A stretch of 5,110 bases of DNA, from positions 1 to 5,110 of the forward strand of contig QHXE01000651.1 in NCBI GenBank assembly GCA_003222835.1, read 5' to 3'. This document shows, in pieces, positions 1 to 5,110 of the stretch. This stretch comes from Acidobacteriota bacterium (GTDB taxonomy: Bacteria > Acidobacteriota > Blastocatellia > Pyrinomonadales > Pyrinomonadaceae). A model generated the notes under the pieces. That model made no database searches and had not been told where the DNA came from. It saw only the letters and a list, made by a program, of their open reading frames with translations. A program made the translations under genes and the position numbers. Each line of letters opens with the position of its first letter. The first letter of the stretch is position 1.

Positions 1-357
1 GGTGCATTGCGACAGACGCCATTGCGCGCTCTTGATAAACTCAGTCTGCCTGGGAACGTCATCGCAGAAGCCTCGCGTGGGACGGCTGCTCTCCAGACAT
101 CCGCGCATGAAGATGCTGTTCGAAAGCGTGCTGGCAAAGCCGGGTCCCTTTTTGTAACGGGAAATCGATTCGTCAACGCAACCTTGATTGTCGGTCTTGC
201 GGCCGGCGTCGCGACCTTCGGTCATGACTTCCTTGCCCTTAGCGATCCAGGCATCCTTATTGCGCGAGATCCAATAAACGCCCGCGATCACGACGCCGAC
301 TACGAGCACAATTATGACAACCACGACTATCAGTAACGCTTTGAGCCATCCTGGCAT
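1..357 (-). CDS. Small membrane-anchored protein with four cysteines, C-terminus beyond window edge
   Basis: Reading the minus strand from the ATG at 357-355 gives 119 codons without a stop, running off the left edge, so the C-terminus is missing. The start MPGWLKALL is followed by one very hydrophobic segment (about residues 5-31, rich in V, I and L), which I read as an uncleaved N-terminal anchor or signal-anchor. A short charged stretch (NKDAWIAKGKEVMTEGRDAGRK) and then a soluble domain follow. The domain has cysteines at 60, 87, 98 and 118, with local motifs GCVDES, RGCLESS and GFCD. Four spaced cysteines outside the membrane suggest disulfides in the periplasm (inference). A weak Shine-Dalgarno (AAAGG) lies about 10 nt upstream of the start. 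The gene begins 33 bp after the stop of the S9 peptidase on the same strand, with no terminator between, so co-transcription is likely. I do not recognise a named family. The anchor, the clean 119-codon frame and the position make it real; function is unknown. Confidence 0.75.
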   Translation of the reverse strand, partial: MPGWLKALLIVVVVIIVLVVGVVIAGVYWISRNKDAWIAKGKEVMTEGRDAGRKTDNQGCVDESISRYKKGPGFASTLSNSIFMRGCLESSRPTRGFCDDVPRQTEFIKSAQWRLSQCT

Positions 358-390
358 CGTAGTTTCGCCTTTCACAGACTGACGTCTATG

Positions 391-2340
391 CTACTTCAAA
401 TGCTTATCCATCCAATCCAGCACGGTGTTGTGCCAGAACTGGGAATTCGCAGGCTTCAAGACCCAGTGGCCTTCGTCGGGAAAATCCACGAGCTTTGATT
501 CGACGCCCATGCGCTGGACAGCAGTGAACAATTGCATGCCTTCGCCTTCCGGCACGCGATAGTCAAGCGTGTTCGTGATGATCAAAATGGGCGTCTTGAA
601 ATTCTGCACGAACTTGTGGGGCGACCAGCGATCGTACATCGCGGGGTTGGTCCACGGCGTGCCCTTGAACTCCCAATCGGTGAACCAGAGTTCCTCAGTG
701 ACGCCGGTCATGCTCGTCAAGTTGTAAACCCCGTCGTGCGACACGAGTACTTTGTAGTGGAATCGCGGGTCGTTGTTATGGCCTTCGATCCAATCGATCA
801 TGTAGCCGCCGTAACTCGCGCCGGCCGCGCCGATGCGGTTCTTGTCGACGTAAGGAAGCGCGGAGACCATGGCGACGCCATTGCTGAGGTCGGTGAAAAC
901 CTTTCCGCCCCAGTCACCGGAAATTTCATTGACGAACTGTTGGCCGTAGCCGGTCGACCCGCGCGGATTCGGCGTGAACACCACGTAACCGTTGTTGGCC
1001 CAAACTTGCGGATTCCAGCGATAGCCCCAGTTATCGTTCCACGCACCCTGCGGCCCACCGTGAATCAAAACCACCAGCGGCCACTTCTTTCGCGGGTTGA
1101 AATTCGCAGGCTTAATGATCCAGCCAGCCACCTTTCTTCCCAACGCGCCCGTCCAGGTGACTTCTTCGGCGGGCTTGAGATTGAACGACGAAATAAATGC
1201 ATCGTTCGCTTTGCTCAACTCAGTCGCGCCACTGCCATCGATATTTGCGCGATAGACTTCGTTCGGCATCGTCATGCTACTGCGTGAGAACACGAGCGTG
1301 CTTCCGTCTCTAGTTACGTGCGGCTCGCTATTGAACCCATCCGACACGACTTTCCTGACGGGACCACCGCTGACCGACATTGCATAGATTGGTTGCTTGC
1401 CCCTCTCTTCCGCAGTCAGATAAATCGTCTGACTGTCGGGAGCGAAAGTGAATTCATCAACCCAGGAATCGAGGCTCTCGCTCAACGAGCGCGCCGTACC
1501 GGTCTTGCGATCGTAAAGGATCAAGCGAAAACGATCGCTCTCAAAGCCGGGTGTCGCTTGCGATCGATAAGCGATGTAGCGGCCATCGGGCGAGTACTGA
1601 GGCGAGCCATCAAACCCGCGATTCGCGGCGGTAATATTCTTCGGCGTACCACCGCGAACCGAAACGATCCACACGTCGGCGTTAGTTGAAATCGCCTCGA
1701 CTTTATCGTGGTTACTAACGAATGCGAGTTCTTTTGAATCGGGCGAGAATGCATAATCGGTCGGACCGCCCAGGCTGAAAGGTGGCGCGTCATAGTCGCC
1801 GGACAAGTGCGTCGCCACGTGCGCTTTGACCTTGCTCTGGGCTTTCTCTTCCGCGCGTTTCTTGTTACAGGCGTCGCTGAGGCATTCGGGATAAACATCG
1901 GAGACAAATGCCAACCAATTTCCGTCCGGCGACCAAACAGGATCGCCGGCTCCGGTTGAGATACTGGTGATCTTTTTGAGCGCGCCGCTGGAAACATCGA
2001 TCGTCCAGATTTGATCTTCACCATCGCGGGCCGAGATGAACGCCAGCTTTTCGCCGTCCGGCGACCAGCGCGGCGACGCGGACGAATGTTCGTCGTTCGT
2101 CAGTTGTCGCATTTCGCCGCCGCGGAGTGGCACGACGTAAATCTGTGTTGTGCCTTTATTCGCGACGACGCTCATGTCGGTGATCGTGAAGGCCACCAAA
2201 TCGCCTTTGGGCGACACCTGAGAATCACCGACGCGTCGGACTTTCAGAAGTTCGTCAATCGTGAATCGCCGCTCCTGCGCGAAAACGAGCGTCGCGAAGC
2301 CAAGCAAGCCGATGATCGAGACGATAAAAAAACGCTTCAT
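391..2340 (-). CDS. Secreted S9 family serine peptidase (prolyl oligopeptidase / dipeptidyl or acylaminoacyl peptidase type)
   Basis: A complete 649-residue S9 peptidase that hydrolyses peptides, probably short ones, in the periplasm. Residues 1-21 form a signal peptide (KR, hydrophobic core, VFA before QE). Residues about 30-380 form a TolB/PD40-like beta-propeller, visible as repeated blades such as RWSPDGEKLAFIS (91-103), VWSPDGNWLAFVS (135-147), AFSPDSKELAFVS (197-209) and QYSPDGRYIAYRS (248-260). The C-terminal alpha/beta-hydrolase domain (about 390-649) has the oxyanion-loop HGGP (427-430), the nucleophile motif GASYGG with Ser509, Asp593 in LDYRVP and His625 in DEGHW. The catalytic triad is therefore intact and the length is normal. 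The sequence around VSHDGVYNL and ELWFTDWEF fits the S9C-like subgroup often annotated as DPP5 or acylaminoacyl peptidase. Exact substrate specificity cannot be read from sequence. A Cys153/Cys158 pair sits in a propeller insertion and could form a disulfide. The start at 2340 is supported by a GGAGAAG ribosome-binding site and the signal peptide. The small anchored protein follows 33 bp downstream. Confidence 0.95.
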   Translation of the reverse strand: MKRFFIVSIIGLLGFATLVFAQERRFTIDELLKVRRVGDSQVSPKGDLVAFTITDMSVVANKGTTQIYVVPLRGGEMRQLTNDEHSSASPRWSPDGEKLAFISARDGEDQIWTIDVSSGALKKITSISTGAGDPVWSPDGNWLAFVSDVYPECLSDACNKKRAEEKAQSKVKAHVATHLSGDYDAPPFSLGGPTDYAFSPDSKELAFVSNHDKVEAISTNADVWIVSVRGGTPKNITAANRGFDGSPQYSPDGRYIAYRSQATPGFESDRFRLILYDRKTGTARSLSESLDSWVDEFTFAPDSQTIYLTAEERGKQPIYAMSVSGGPVRKVVSDGFNSEPHVTRDGSTLVFSRSSMTMPNEVYRANIDGSGATELSKANDAFISSFNLKPAEEVTWTGALGRKVAGWIIKPANFNPRKKWPLVVLIHGGPQGAWNDNWGYRWNPQVWANNGYVVFTPNPRGSTGYGQQFVNEISGDWGGKVFTDLSNGVAMVSALPYVDKNRIGAAGASYGGYMIDWIEGHNNDPRFHYKVLVSHDGVYNLTSMTGVTEELWFTDWEFKGTPWTNPAMYDRWSPHKFVQNFKTPILIITNTLDYRVPEGEGMQLFTAVQRMGVESKLVDFPDEGHWVLKPANSQFWHNTVLDWMDKHLK

Positions 2341-2346
2341 AGATAT

Positions 2347-2353
2347 CTTCTCC
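2347..2353 (-). promoter_or_regulatory. Shine-Dalgarno site of the S9 peptidase
   Basis: On the minus strand the sequence GGAGAAG lies 6 nt before the ATG at 2340 (9 nt counted from the GGAG core). It is a good match to the anti-SD and supports this start over any internal one. Confidence 0.7.
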
Positions 2354-2387
2354 GAATTTCGCTGAAGTTGTTAGGGAAAGCGCGCGT

Positions 2388-2393
2388 ATTATC
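2388..2393 (-). promoter_or_regulatory. Possible -10 element for the S9 peptidase transcript
   Basis: The minus strand reads GATAAT here, five of six matches to TATAAT. It lies about 48 nt upstream of the peptidase start, leaving a leader of roughly 40 nt. No convincing -35 hexamer is present 16-18 bp further upstream, so this is only a candidate. Confidence 0.25.
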
Positions 2394-2536
2394 GCACTTT
2401 TGCGTGCTGATCGCGACTGAACGTAGTTACGGGGGCCTGGTTGAGAGGACGCGAGGAACGCCTTCTTTGTTATTCTCAGGCTCGGACCAACTGAGTGGGG
2501 GAAGTAACTAAACGACCCGGTTAGTCGCCGCCTAGA

Positions 2537-2558
2537 CCCTCACCCCAAAGGGAGAGGG
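2537..2558. repeat. G/C-rich imperfect inverted repeat, REP-like
   Basis: CCCTC-A-CCC and GGG-A-GAGGG flank a CAAA loop, giving eight pairs with one internal A/A mismatch. The same CCCTCACCC...GGGAGAGGG signature occurs as a dispersed intergenic repeat in many bacterial genomes (from memory; not searched). Neither strand has a T-run after the stem, so it is not a standard intrinsic terminator. It lies 20 bp upstream of the TATAAT at 2579, and its right arm covers the place where a -35 box would be. Confidence 0.55.
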
Positions 2559-2578
2559 AGAAGAAGCAAGAGTCATCG

Positions 2579-2584
2579 TATAAT
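2579..2584 (+). promoter_or_regulatory. Candidate -10 box (TATAAT) of the rlmB cluster
   Basis: A perfect TATAAT consensus in the intergenic region, 12 nt before a strong ribosome-binding site. Transcription would begin near 2591. The -35 slot (about 2556-2561) is purine-rich GGGAGA and does not match TTGACA, nor is there an extended -10 TG. Either an activator is needed or the match is fortuitous. Confidence 0.4.
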
Positions 2585-2595
2585 GCCTGGCGAAG

Positions 2596-2603
2596 AGGAG
2601 GAG
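2596..2603 (+). promoter_or_regulatory. Strong Shine-Dalgarno AGGAGGAG that points to an ATC codon
   Basis: AGGAGG (2596-2601) is a full match to the anti-SD. Seven nt downstream, at the ideal distance, lies ATC (2609-2611), in frame with the downstream gene. No ATG, GTG or TTG in that frame lies within reach. The nearest conventional start is GTG at 2645, 43 nt after the core and without its own ribosome-binding site. The site therefore argues that translation starts at or near 2609. Confidence 0.5.
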
Positions 2604-2644
2604 AATTAATCGCGACACGCGAAGCAGATCTCATTGCGTCAAGC

Positions 2645-3460
2645 GTGCCGGCAACAGCAAACGACTATTACGTCGTTCTGTTTCCAACGCCGGAAGGCTG
2701 CTTAGAAGAGCCGACACTGACCGGGGCAGCGACTGTGCTGCAACTGAAACCCGTGGAGTTGAGTCGTATCTTCGCGTTGCGACAGCCGTTACCGGCGACA
2801 CGGACGGCGACAGTTAAAGAGGCAAGCGGAATAACCGGCGCTCTGCGCGCTTTTGGTATTGAAAGCACGACGGTGCCACGTCACGAATTGCATTTGGAAG
2901 AATTGTCGAAAAAAATTTACGCGCTCGAATTTTCCGACGAAGCCTTAACAGCAACTATCGTCGGAAGCAACGCCAGTGTTTCAGCCGGCTGGGATGAACT
3001 AATCCTTCTGCTAACAGGTCGTCTGCTTCTGAGCCGCGTCGAGGTTGAAGAACGGCGCCGGCGCGGGCGCAAGCAGACCGTCAACTCGCGTCACCTATCC
3101 ACTGACGAATCAGTGCTGGATGTTTACGTGGCGACCTCTGAAATCAACTGGAGAATACGAGCGAACAGCTTTGATTTTTCCTGTCTAGGATCGGCAAGGT
3201 CGGTCACAGCTTTCGAGAATTTCACGGTTTTGAGCAATGTATTGCAGGAACGAGCGAGCAAGGCTCAGTTCGACGATTCATACGCGCAAGCGAGATCCGC
3301 GCTCGAAATCGTCTGGCCCCTGGAGCCCCAAACCAAGATGGGTGACTGGAGACGCAGCGGCGCCGGCAAATTCGATACGGCAACTGTGACGACGACTGAT
3401 AACGAAGACCAGTTCACTCGATACTCTCGACTGCGACATTACTTAAGAAGGTCTGCATGA
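2645..3460 (+). CDS. Unrecognised protein translationally coupled to rlmB
   Basis: This gene encodes 271 residues from a GTG start and is soluble, with no signal peptide or membrane segment. I do not recognise a named family. Residues about 30-80 (ELSRIFALRQPLP ... ALRAFGIESTTV) resemble the helix-helix-strand pattern of the ribosomal protein L7/L12 C-terminal domain, including a 'PA...V..A..I...L...GIE' register; this is a weak, by-eye resemblance. The middle is marked by WDELILLLTGRLL (116-128), a basic VEVEERRRRGRK (132-143) and DESVLDVY (154-161). The C-terminal part has NWRIRANSFDFSCLG (168-182), WRRSGAGKFD (235-244) and DNEDQFTRYSRLRHYL (252-267), which look like conserved blocks. The frame stays open upstream, and an AGGAGG 7 nt before an in-frame ATC at 2609 suggests a 12-codon longer protein; I give the GTG as the conservative start. 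Its TGA overlaps the rlmB ATG (ATGA), implying coupled translation and a possible link to ribosome or RNA work (inference). Confidence 0.8.
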   Translation: MPATANDYYVVLFPTPEGCLEEPTLTGAATVLQLKPVELSRIFALRQPLPATRTATVKEASGITGALRAFGIESTTVPRHELHLEELSKKIYALEFSDEALTATIVGSNASVSAGWDELILLLTGRLLLSRVEVEERRRRGRKQTVNSRHLSTDESVLDVYVATSEINWRIRANSFDFSCLGSARSVTAFENFTVLSNVLQERASKAQFDDSYAQARSALEIVWPLEPQTKMGDWRRSGAGKFDTATVTTTDNEDQFTRYSRLRHYLRRSA

Positions 3461-4245
3461 AGAAGAAAGCGGCGGGTAGCGGTCTACTTTACGGCGTCAA
3501 TCCGCTGCTCGAGGCTTTGCGCGCCGGCGATCGCGCTCCCCACGAAATTCTAGTTGCTGAAAGCGCGCGCGATCAGCGCTTGCGCGAGTTGATTGAACTG
3601 GCACGCGCCAGAAATGTTTCTGTGAAGCGTGTCCCTCGCGCTGTGCTCGATCGCGCTGTTGGTAGCACGCATCATCAAGGCGTCGTGGCTCGCGTCGCGG
3701 CTGCTCGATACGCCGACGCCGAAGAGCTTCTGTCATCAATCGCTTCCAATGTCGGACGGGAAGCTGAGCCGCTGGTCCTAGTGCTGGATGGTATTGAAGA
3801 TCCGCGTAACCTGGGAGCGATTCTGCGGACGGCTGAGTGCGCGGGAGTTGATGGTGTGTTCATTCCTGAGCGTCGCGCGGCGGGCTTGAATGAAACGGTC
3901 GCGAAGGCTTCAGCCGGCGCAGTCGAGTACGTGCCCGTCGCTCGGGTCACGAATCTCTCGCGTTTGATAGAGCAATTGAAAGAGCGTAACGTTTGGGTTG
4001 TGGGAACTGCGGCCGATGCACTAATGGATTACACAGGATGGGATTGGACGCGTCCCGCGGCAGTGGTTCTGGGCGGAGAAGGCGCAGGTTTGCATCGCCT
4101 ATTGCGCGAGCGCTGTGACGCGCTGGTTCGGATAGCAGTTCAGGGAAAGATTGAATCGCTAAACGTGTCGGTCGCCAGCGGCATCATTTTGTACGAGGCT
4201 TTACGCCAACGAAAAATTAAGGGGAGCGAGATTGTTGAAACATGA
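3457..4245 (+). CDS. rlmB: 23S rRNA (guanosine(2251)-2'-O)-methyltransferase RlmB, SpoU/TrmH family
   Basis: This SAM-dependent 2'-O-ribose methyltransferase has 262 residues, normal for RlmB, which modifies G2251 (E. coli numbering) in the P-loop of 23S rRNA. The N-terminal substrate-binding domain (about 8-80) begins with the typical LYGVNPLLEAL (11-21) and ends with HHQGVVA (72-78). The C-terminal SPOUT knot domain carries motif 1, LDGIEDPRNLGAILRTA (110-126) with Asn118 and Arg124; motif 2, VLGGEGAGL (204-212 region) with Glu208; and motif 3, KIESLNVSVASGI (231-243) with Asn236. All catalytic and SAM-binding motifs are present. The ATG overlaps the stop of the upstream unknown gene by ATGA and has AAGAAGG 5 nt upstream, so the start is well supported. 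Other TrmH-family 2'-O-methyltransferases (TrmH, TsnR types) are possible, but the N-terminal GVNP/HHQG pattern favours RlmB. Confidence 0.92.
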   Translation: MKKKAAGSGLLYGVNPLLEALRAGDRAPHEILVAESARDQRLRELIELARARNVSVKRVPRAVLDRAVGSTHHQGVVARVAAARYADAEELLSSIASNVGREAEPLVLVLDGIEDPRNLGAILRTAECAGVDGVFIPERRAAGLNETVAKASAGAVEYVPVARVTNLSRLIEQLKERNVWVVGTAADALMDYTGWDWTRPAAVVLGGEGAGLHRLLRERCDALVRIAVQGKIESLNVSVASGIILYEALRQRKIKGSEIVET

Positions 4246-4299
4246 AGCTGGTAGTAACTCGTTTAAGAGCCTTAGTGAAGGGGTTATGGAGGATTCCAA

Positions 4300-4818
4300 A
4301 TGTTTTGTCCTAAATGTGCGACGCAGAATATTGACGGCGCGAGCTTCTGCCGCGCTTGCGGCGCGAATATTAGTCTGATACCGCAGGCATTGAGCGGGCA
4401 GCTACCGCAGGTTACTGAAGAGTCAGACCGACATTCGCGACGCCTGCGGCGCGGGCGGCCAAGTTTGGAAGATGGCATTCGTCAATTGGCGACAGGTTTT
4501 GGTTTCCTTTTTGTATCCTTTGCGGTCGCAAGGTATGCGCCTGCCGGTCACATTTGGTGGTTTTGGCTGATGATTCCTGCGTTCACGTTGCTAGGCAAAG
4601 GCATTTCGCAAATCATGCGCGCGAAGAATAATCAGGCCTCGCTTCCGACATCGCAAACACCGCAGATTTCGACGCCTCAATCGGTTCAGAACTTGCCACC
4701 TCGGAACACCGCAGAGTTGATGCCACCCGTTCCAAGCGTGACCGAAGGCACCACGCGCCATCTGGGAGGTGAGGCTGCCACGCGGCACTTTGATTCGCTG
4801 GAAGGCAAGCCATCCTAA
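4300..4818 (+). CDS. Zinc-ribbon membrane protein of unknown role
   Basis: This gene encodes 172 residues. The N-terminus is a short zinc ribbon, CPKC (Cys3, Cys6) and CRAC (Cys17, Cys20), of the type seen in many small bacterial 'zinc-ribbon domain-containing' proteins. A basic linker (RHSRRLRRGRP, 44-54) leads to two closely spaced hydrophobic segments, about 65-79 (GFGFLFVSFAVARYA) and 85-99 (IWWFWLMIPAFTLLG), read as a membrane hairpin. The remainder (110-172) is low-complexity, rich in P, Q, S and T. It ends with SVTEGTTRHLGGEAATRHF, in which the T-R-H-hydrophobic motif occurs twice 10 residues apart. With a two-pass hairpin both the ribbon and the tail would be on the same, presumably cytoplasmic, side. 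GGAGGA (4288-4293) lies 7 nt before the ATG by its GGAGG core, fixing the start. It follows rlmB by 54 bp and is probably read from the same transcript. Function is unknown. Confidence 0.85.
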   Translation: MFCPKCATQNIDGASFCRACGANISLIPQALSGQLPQVTEESDRHSRRLRRGRPSLEDGIRQLATGFGFLFVSFAVARYAPAGHIWWFWLMIPAFTLLGKGISQIMRAKNNQASLPTSQTPQISTPQSVQNLPPRNTAELMPPVPSVTEGTTRHLGGEAATRHFDSLEGKPS

Positions 4819-4868
4819 TCTTCGACGGCGATCGTTTCAGAGCCCACGAGCGGTTCCAGCAACCCGAT

Positions 4869-4910
4869 CATTTTCCATTTCTCATTTGACATGTTTCATT
4901 TGCCATCTAT
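4869..4910. repeat. Heptanucleotide short tandem repeat, six CAT-led units
   Basis: CAT recurs at 4869, 4876, 4883, 4890, 4897 and 4904, a strict 7-bp period. The units are CATTTTC, CATTTCT, CATTTGA, CATGTTT, CATTTGC and CATCTAT, with consensus CATTTNN. Four of the six carry CATTT. The tract fills the middle of the 139-bp gap between the zinc-ribbon gene and aroD. The rest of that gap shows no gene and no clear terminator, apart from a tight GAGC-TTT-GCTC inverted repeat at 4912-4922. Degenerate heptamer repeats of this kind are known from intergenic DNA of cyanobacteria and others; a role here is not evident. Confidence 0.6.
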
Positions 4911-4940
4911 TGAGCTTTGCTCTTAGAGCCTGACGATTAT
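4910..4940 (+). promoter_or_regulatory. Weak candidate promoter for aroD
   Basis: TTGAGC (4910-4915) and GATTAT (4935-4940) are separated by 19 bp. Both are partial matches to the -35 and -10 consensus and the spacing is long. Transcription would start about 10 nt before the aroD ATG, giving an almost leaderless message, which would fit the lack of a Shine-Dalgarno there. This is suggestive only. Confidence 0.2.
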
Positions 4941-4957
4941 CGCCCGCTCCGTTTCTG

Positions 4958-5110
4958 ATGACAACAAATGCAGTCAAAATCTGTGTCCCGGTTTGTGTCA
5001 GGCGAGCCAGCGAAATTGCGGAAGCGATGAAGCGAGCCACGGAAGTTGGCGATCTAATCGAATTGCGGCTGGATTATATTGAACAGAATGAGCCTGACGC
5101 CGCGTTGAGC
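4958..5110 (+). CDS. aroD: Type I 3-dehydroquinate dehydratase, N-terminal part
   Basis: Only the first 51 codons are in the window; the frame is open at the right edge. AroD type I converts 3-dehydroquinate to 3-dehydroshikimate through a Schiff base in the shikimate pathway. The visible part is the start of its TIM barrel: strand 1 KICVPVCV (7-14), helix RRASEIAEAMKRATEVG (15-31), then strand 2 DLIELRLDYI (32-41). The E-L-R-L-D signature is characteristic and contributes substrate-binding Glu and Arg residues. The catalytic His and Lys lie beyond the edge and cannot be checked. In several bacterial groups this domain is fused to shikimate dehydrogenase (AroE), which cannot be excluded. The ATG at 4958 fits the family start, since the first strand follows directly, but no convincing Shine-Dalgarno precedes it. 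Confidence 0.85.
   Translation, partial: MTTNAVKICVPVCVRRASEIAEAMKRATEVGDLIELRLDYIEQNEPDAALS

Larger units (their letters stand above)
2341..2608. other. Divergent intergenic region between S9 peptidase and the rlmB cluster
   Basis: This stretch separates two divergent transcription units and appears non-coding. Reading outward, it holds the ribosome-binding site and a candidate -10 of the minus-strand peptidase, about 140 bp (2394-2536) in which I see no motif, a G/C-rich inverted repeat, then a perfect TATAAT and a strong Shine-Dalgarno for the plus-strand cluster. Open frames that cross it on the plus strand are continuations of frames antisense to the peptidase and have no ribosome-binding site or recognisable product. 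Confidence 0.6.

Noticed and set aside
7..336. 109-codon plus-strand open frame
   Set aside because: It is antisense to the minus-strand membrane-anchored gene, which has a clear N-terminal anchor, an operon-like position and cysteine motifs. The plus-strand product looks like a composition artefact.
532..1287. 251-codon plus-strand open frame
   Set aside because: It lies antisense inside the S9 peptidase, whose domains and catalytic triad are intact. The frame has no ribosome-binding site and an R/V/H/A-rich, unrecognisable product.
1870..1890. Cys153/Cys158 in the S9 peptidase as a metal-binding site
   Set aside because: Two cysteines in a propeller insertion with no further ligands nearby; a disulfide in an exported protein is the simpler reading.
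1521..2024. 167-codon minus-strand open frame
   Set aside because: It is an out-of-frame shadow within the S9 peptidase on the same strand. The product is rich in R, P and S, typical of a shifted frame.
2011..2511. 166-codon plus-strand open frame crossing into the intergenic region
   Set aside because: It is mostly antisense to the peptidase propeller, starts without a ribosome-binding site, and has an R/D-rich product with no recognisable domain.
2537..2558. The hairpin as an intrinsic terminator
   Set aside because: No T-run follows the stem on either strand, and it lies between divergent genes where no transcript needs to end.
2583..2609. Mini-ORF MPGEEEEN ending in a TAA that touches the ATC at 2609
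   Set aside because: Its ATG overlaps the TATAAT box, so it would lie upstream of the likely transcription start. There is no Shine-Dalgarno before it, and its Glu run is simply the translated GGAGGAG site.
4912..4922. GAGC-TTT-GCTC inverted repeat as a terminator before aroD
   Set aside because: The stem is four pairs with a three-base loop and is not followed by a T-run, so it is too weak to call.

Overview
The window reads as ordinary chromosomal DNA of a free-living, moderately GC-rich Gram-negative bacterium. Gene style suggests an Acidobacteriota lineage, perhaps Blastocatellia: a secreted S9 peptidase with a TolB-like propeller, a short cysteine-bearing membrane-anchored protein, a zinc-ribbon membrane protein ending in a 'SVTEGTTRHL' type tail, and a type I AroD. 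This assignment is inferred from recalled family resemblance; no marker gene settles it.

Layout: two blocks diverge from an intergenic region of about 300 bp (2341-2644). The minus-strand block (2340 down to 1) encodes an exported prolyl-oligopeptidase-family serine peptidase. It is followed 33 bp downstream by a small membrane-anchored protein with four cysteines that runs off the left edge. The two are probably co-transcribed and act in the cell envelope or periplasm. The plus-strand block (about 2579 to the right edge) holds an unrecognised conserved-looking protein, rlmB (23S rRNA G2251 2'-O-methyltransferase) joined to it by an ATGA stop/start overlap, a zinc-ribbon double-spanning membrane protein with a textbook Shine-Dalgarno, and the first 51 codons of a type I 3-dehydroquinate dehydratase (shikimate pathway), cut by the right edge.

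Non-coding features: the divergent intergenic region carries a G/C-rich hairpin resembling a dispersed REP-like repeat, a perfect TATAAT -10 box and a strong AGGAGGAG ribosome-binding site. That site is ideally placed for an in-frame ATC codon rather than for the nearest conventional start (GTG, 36 nt further on). A second intergenic region (4819-4957) contains six units of a strict 7-bp-period CAT-led repeat just before aroD.

I do not see a convincing new defence, mobile or RNA system here. The points most worth a second look are the start-codon puzzle and unknown function of the gene coupled to rlmB, the heptamer repeat, and the small cysteine protein behind the peptidase.
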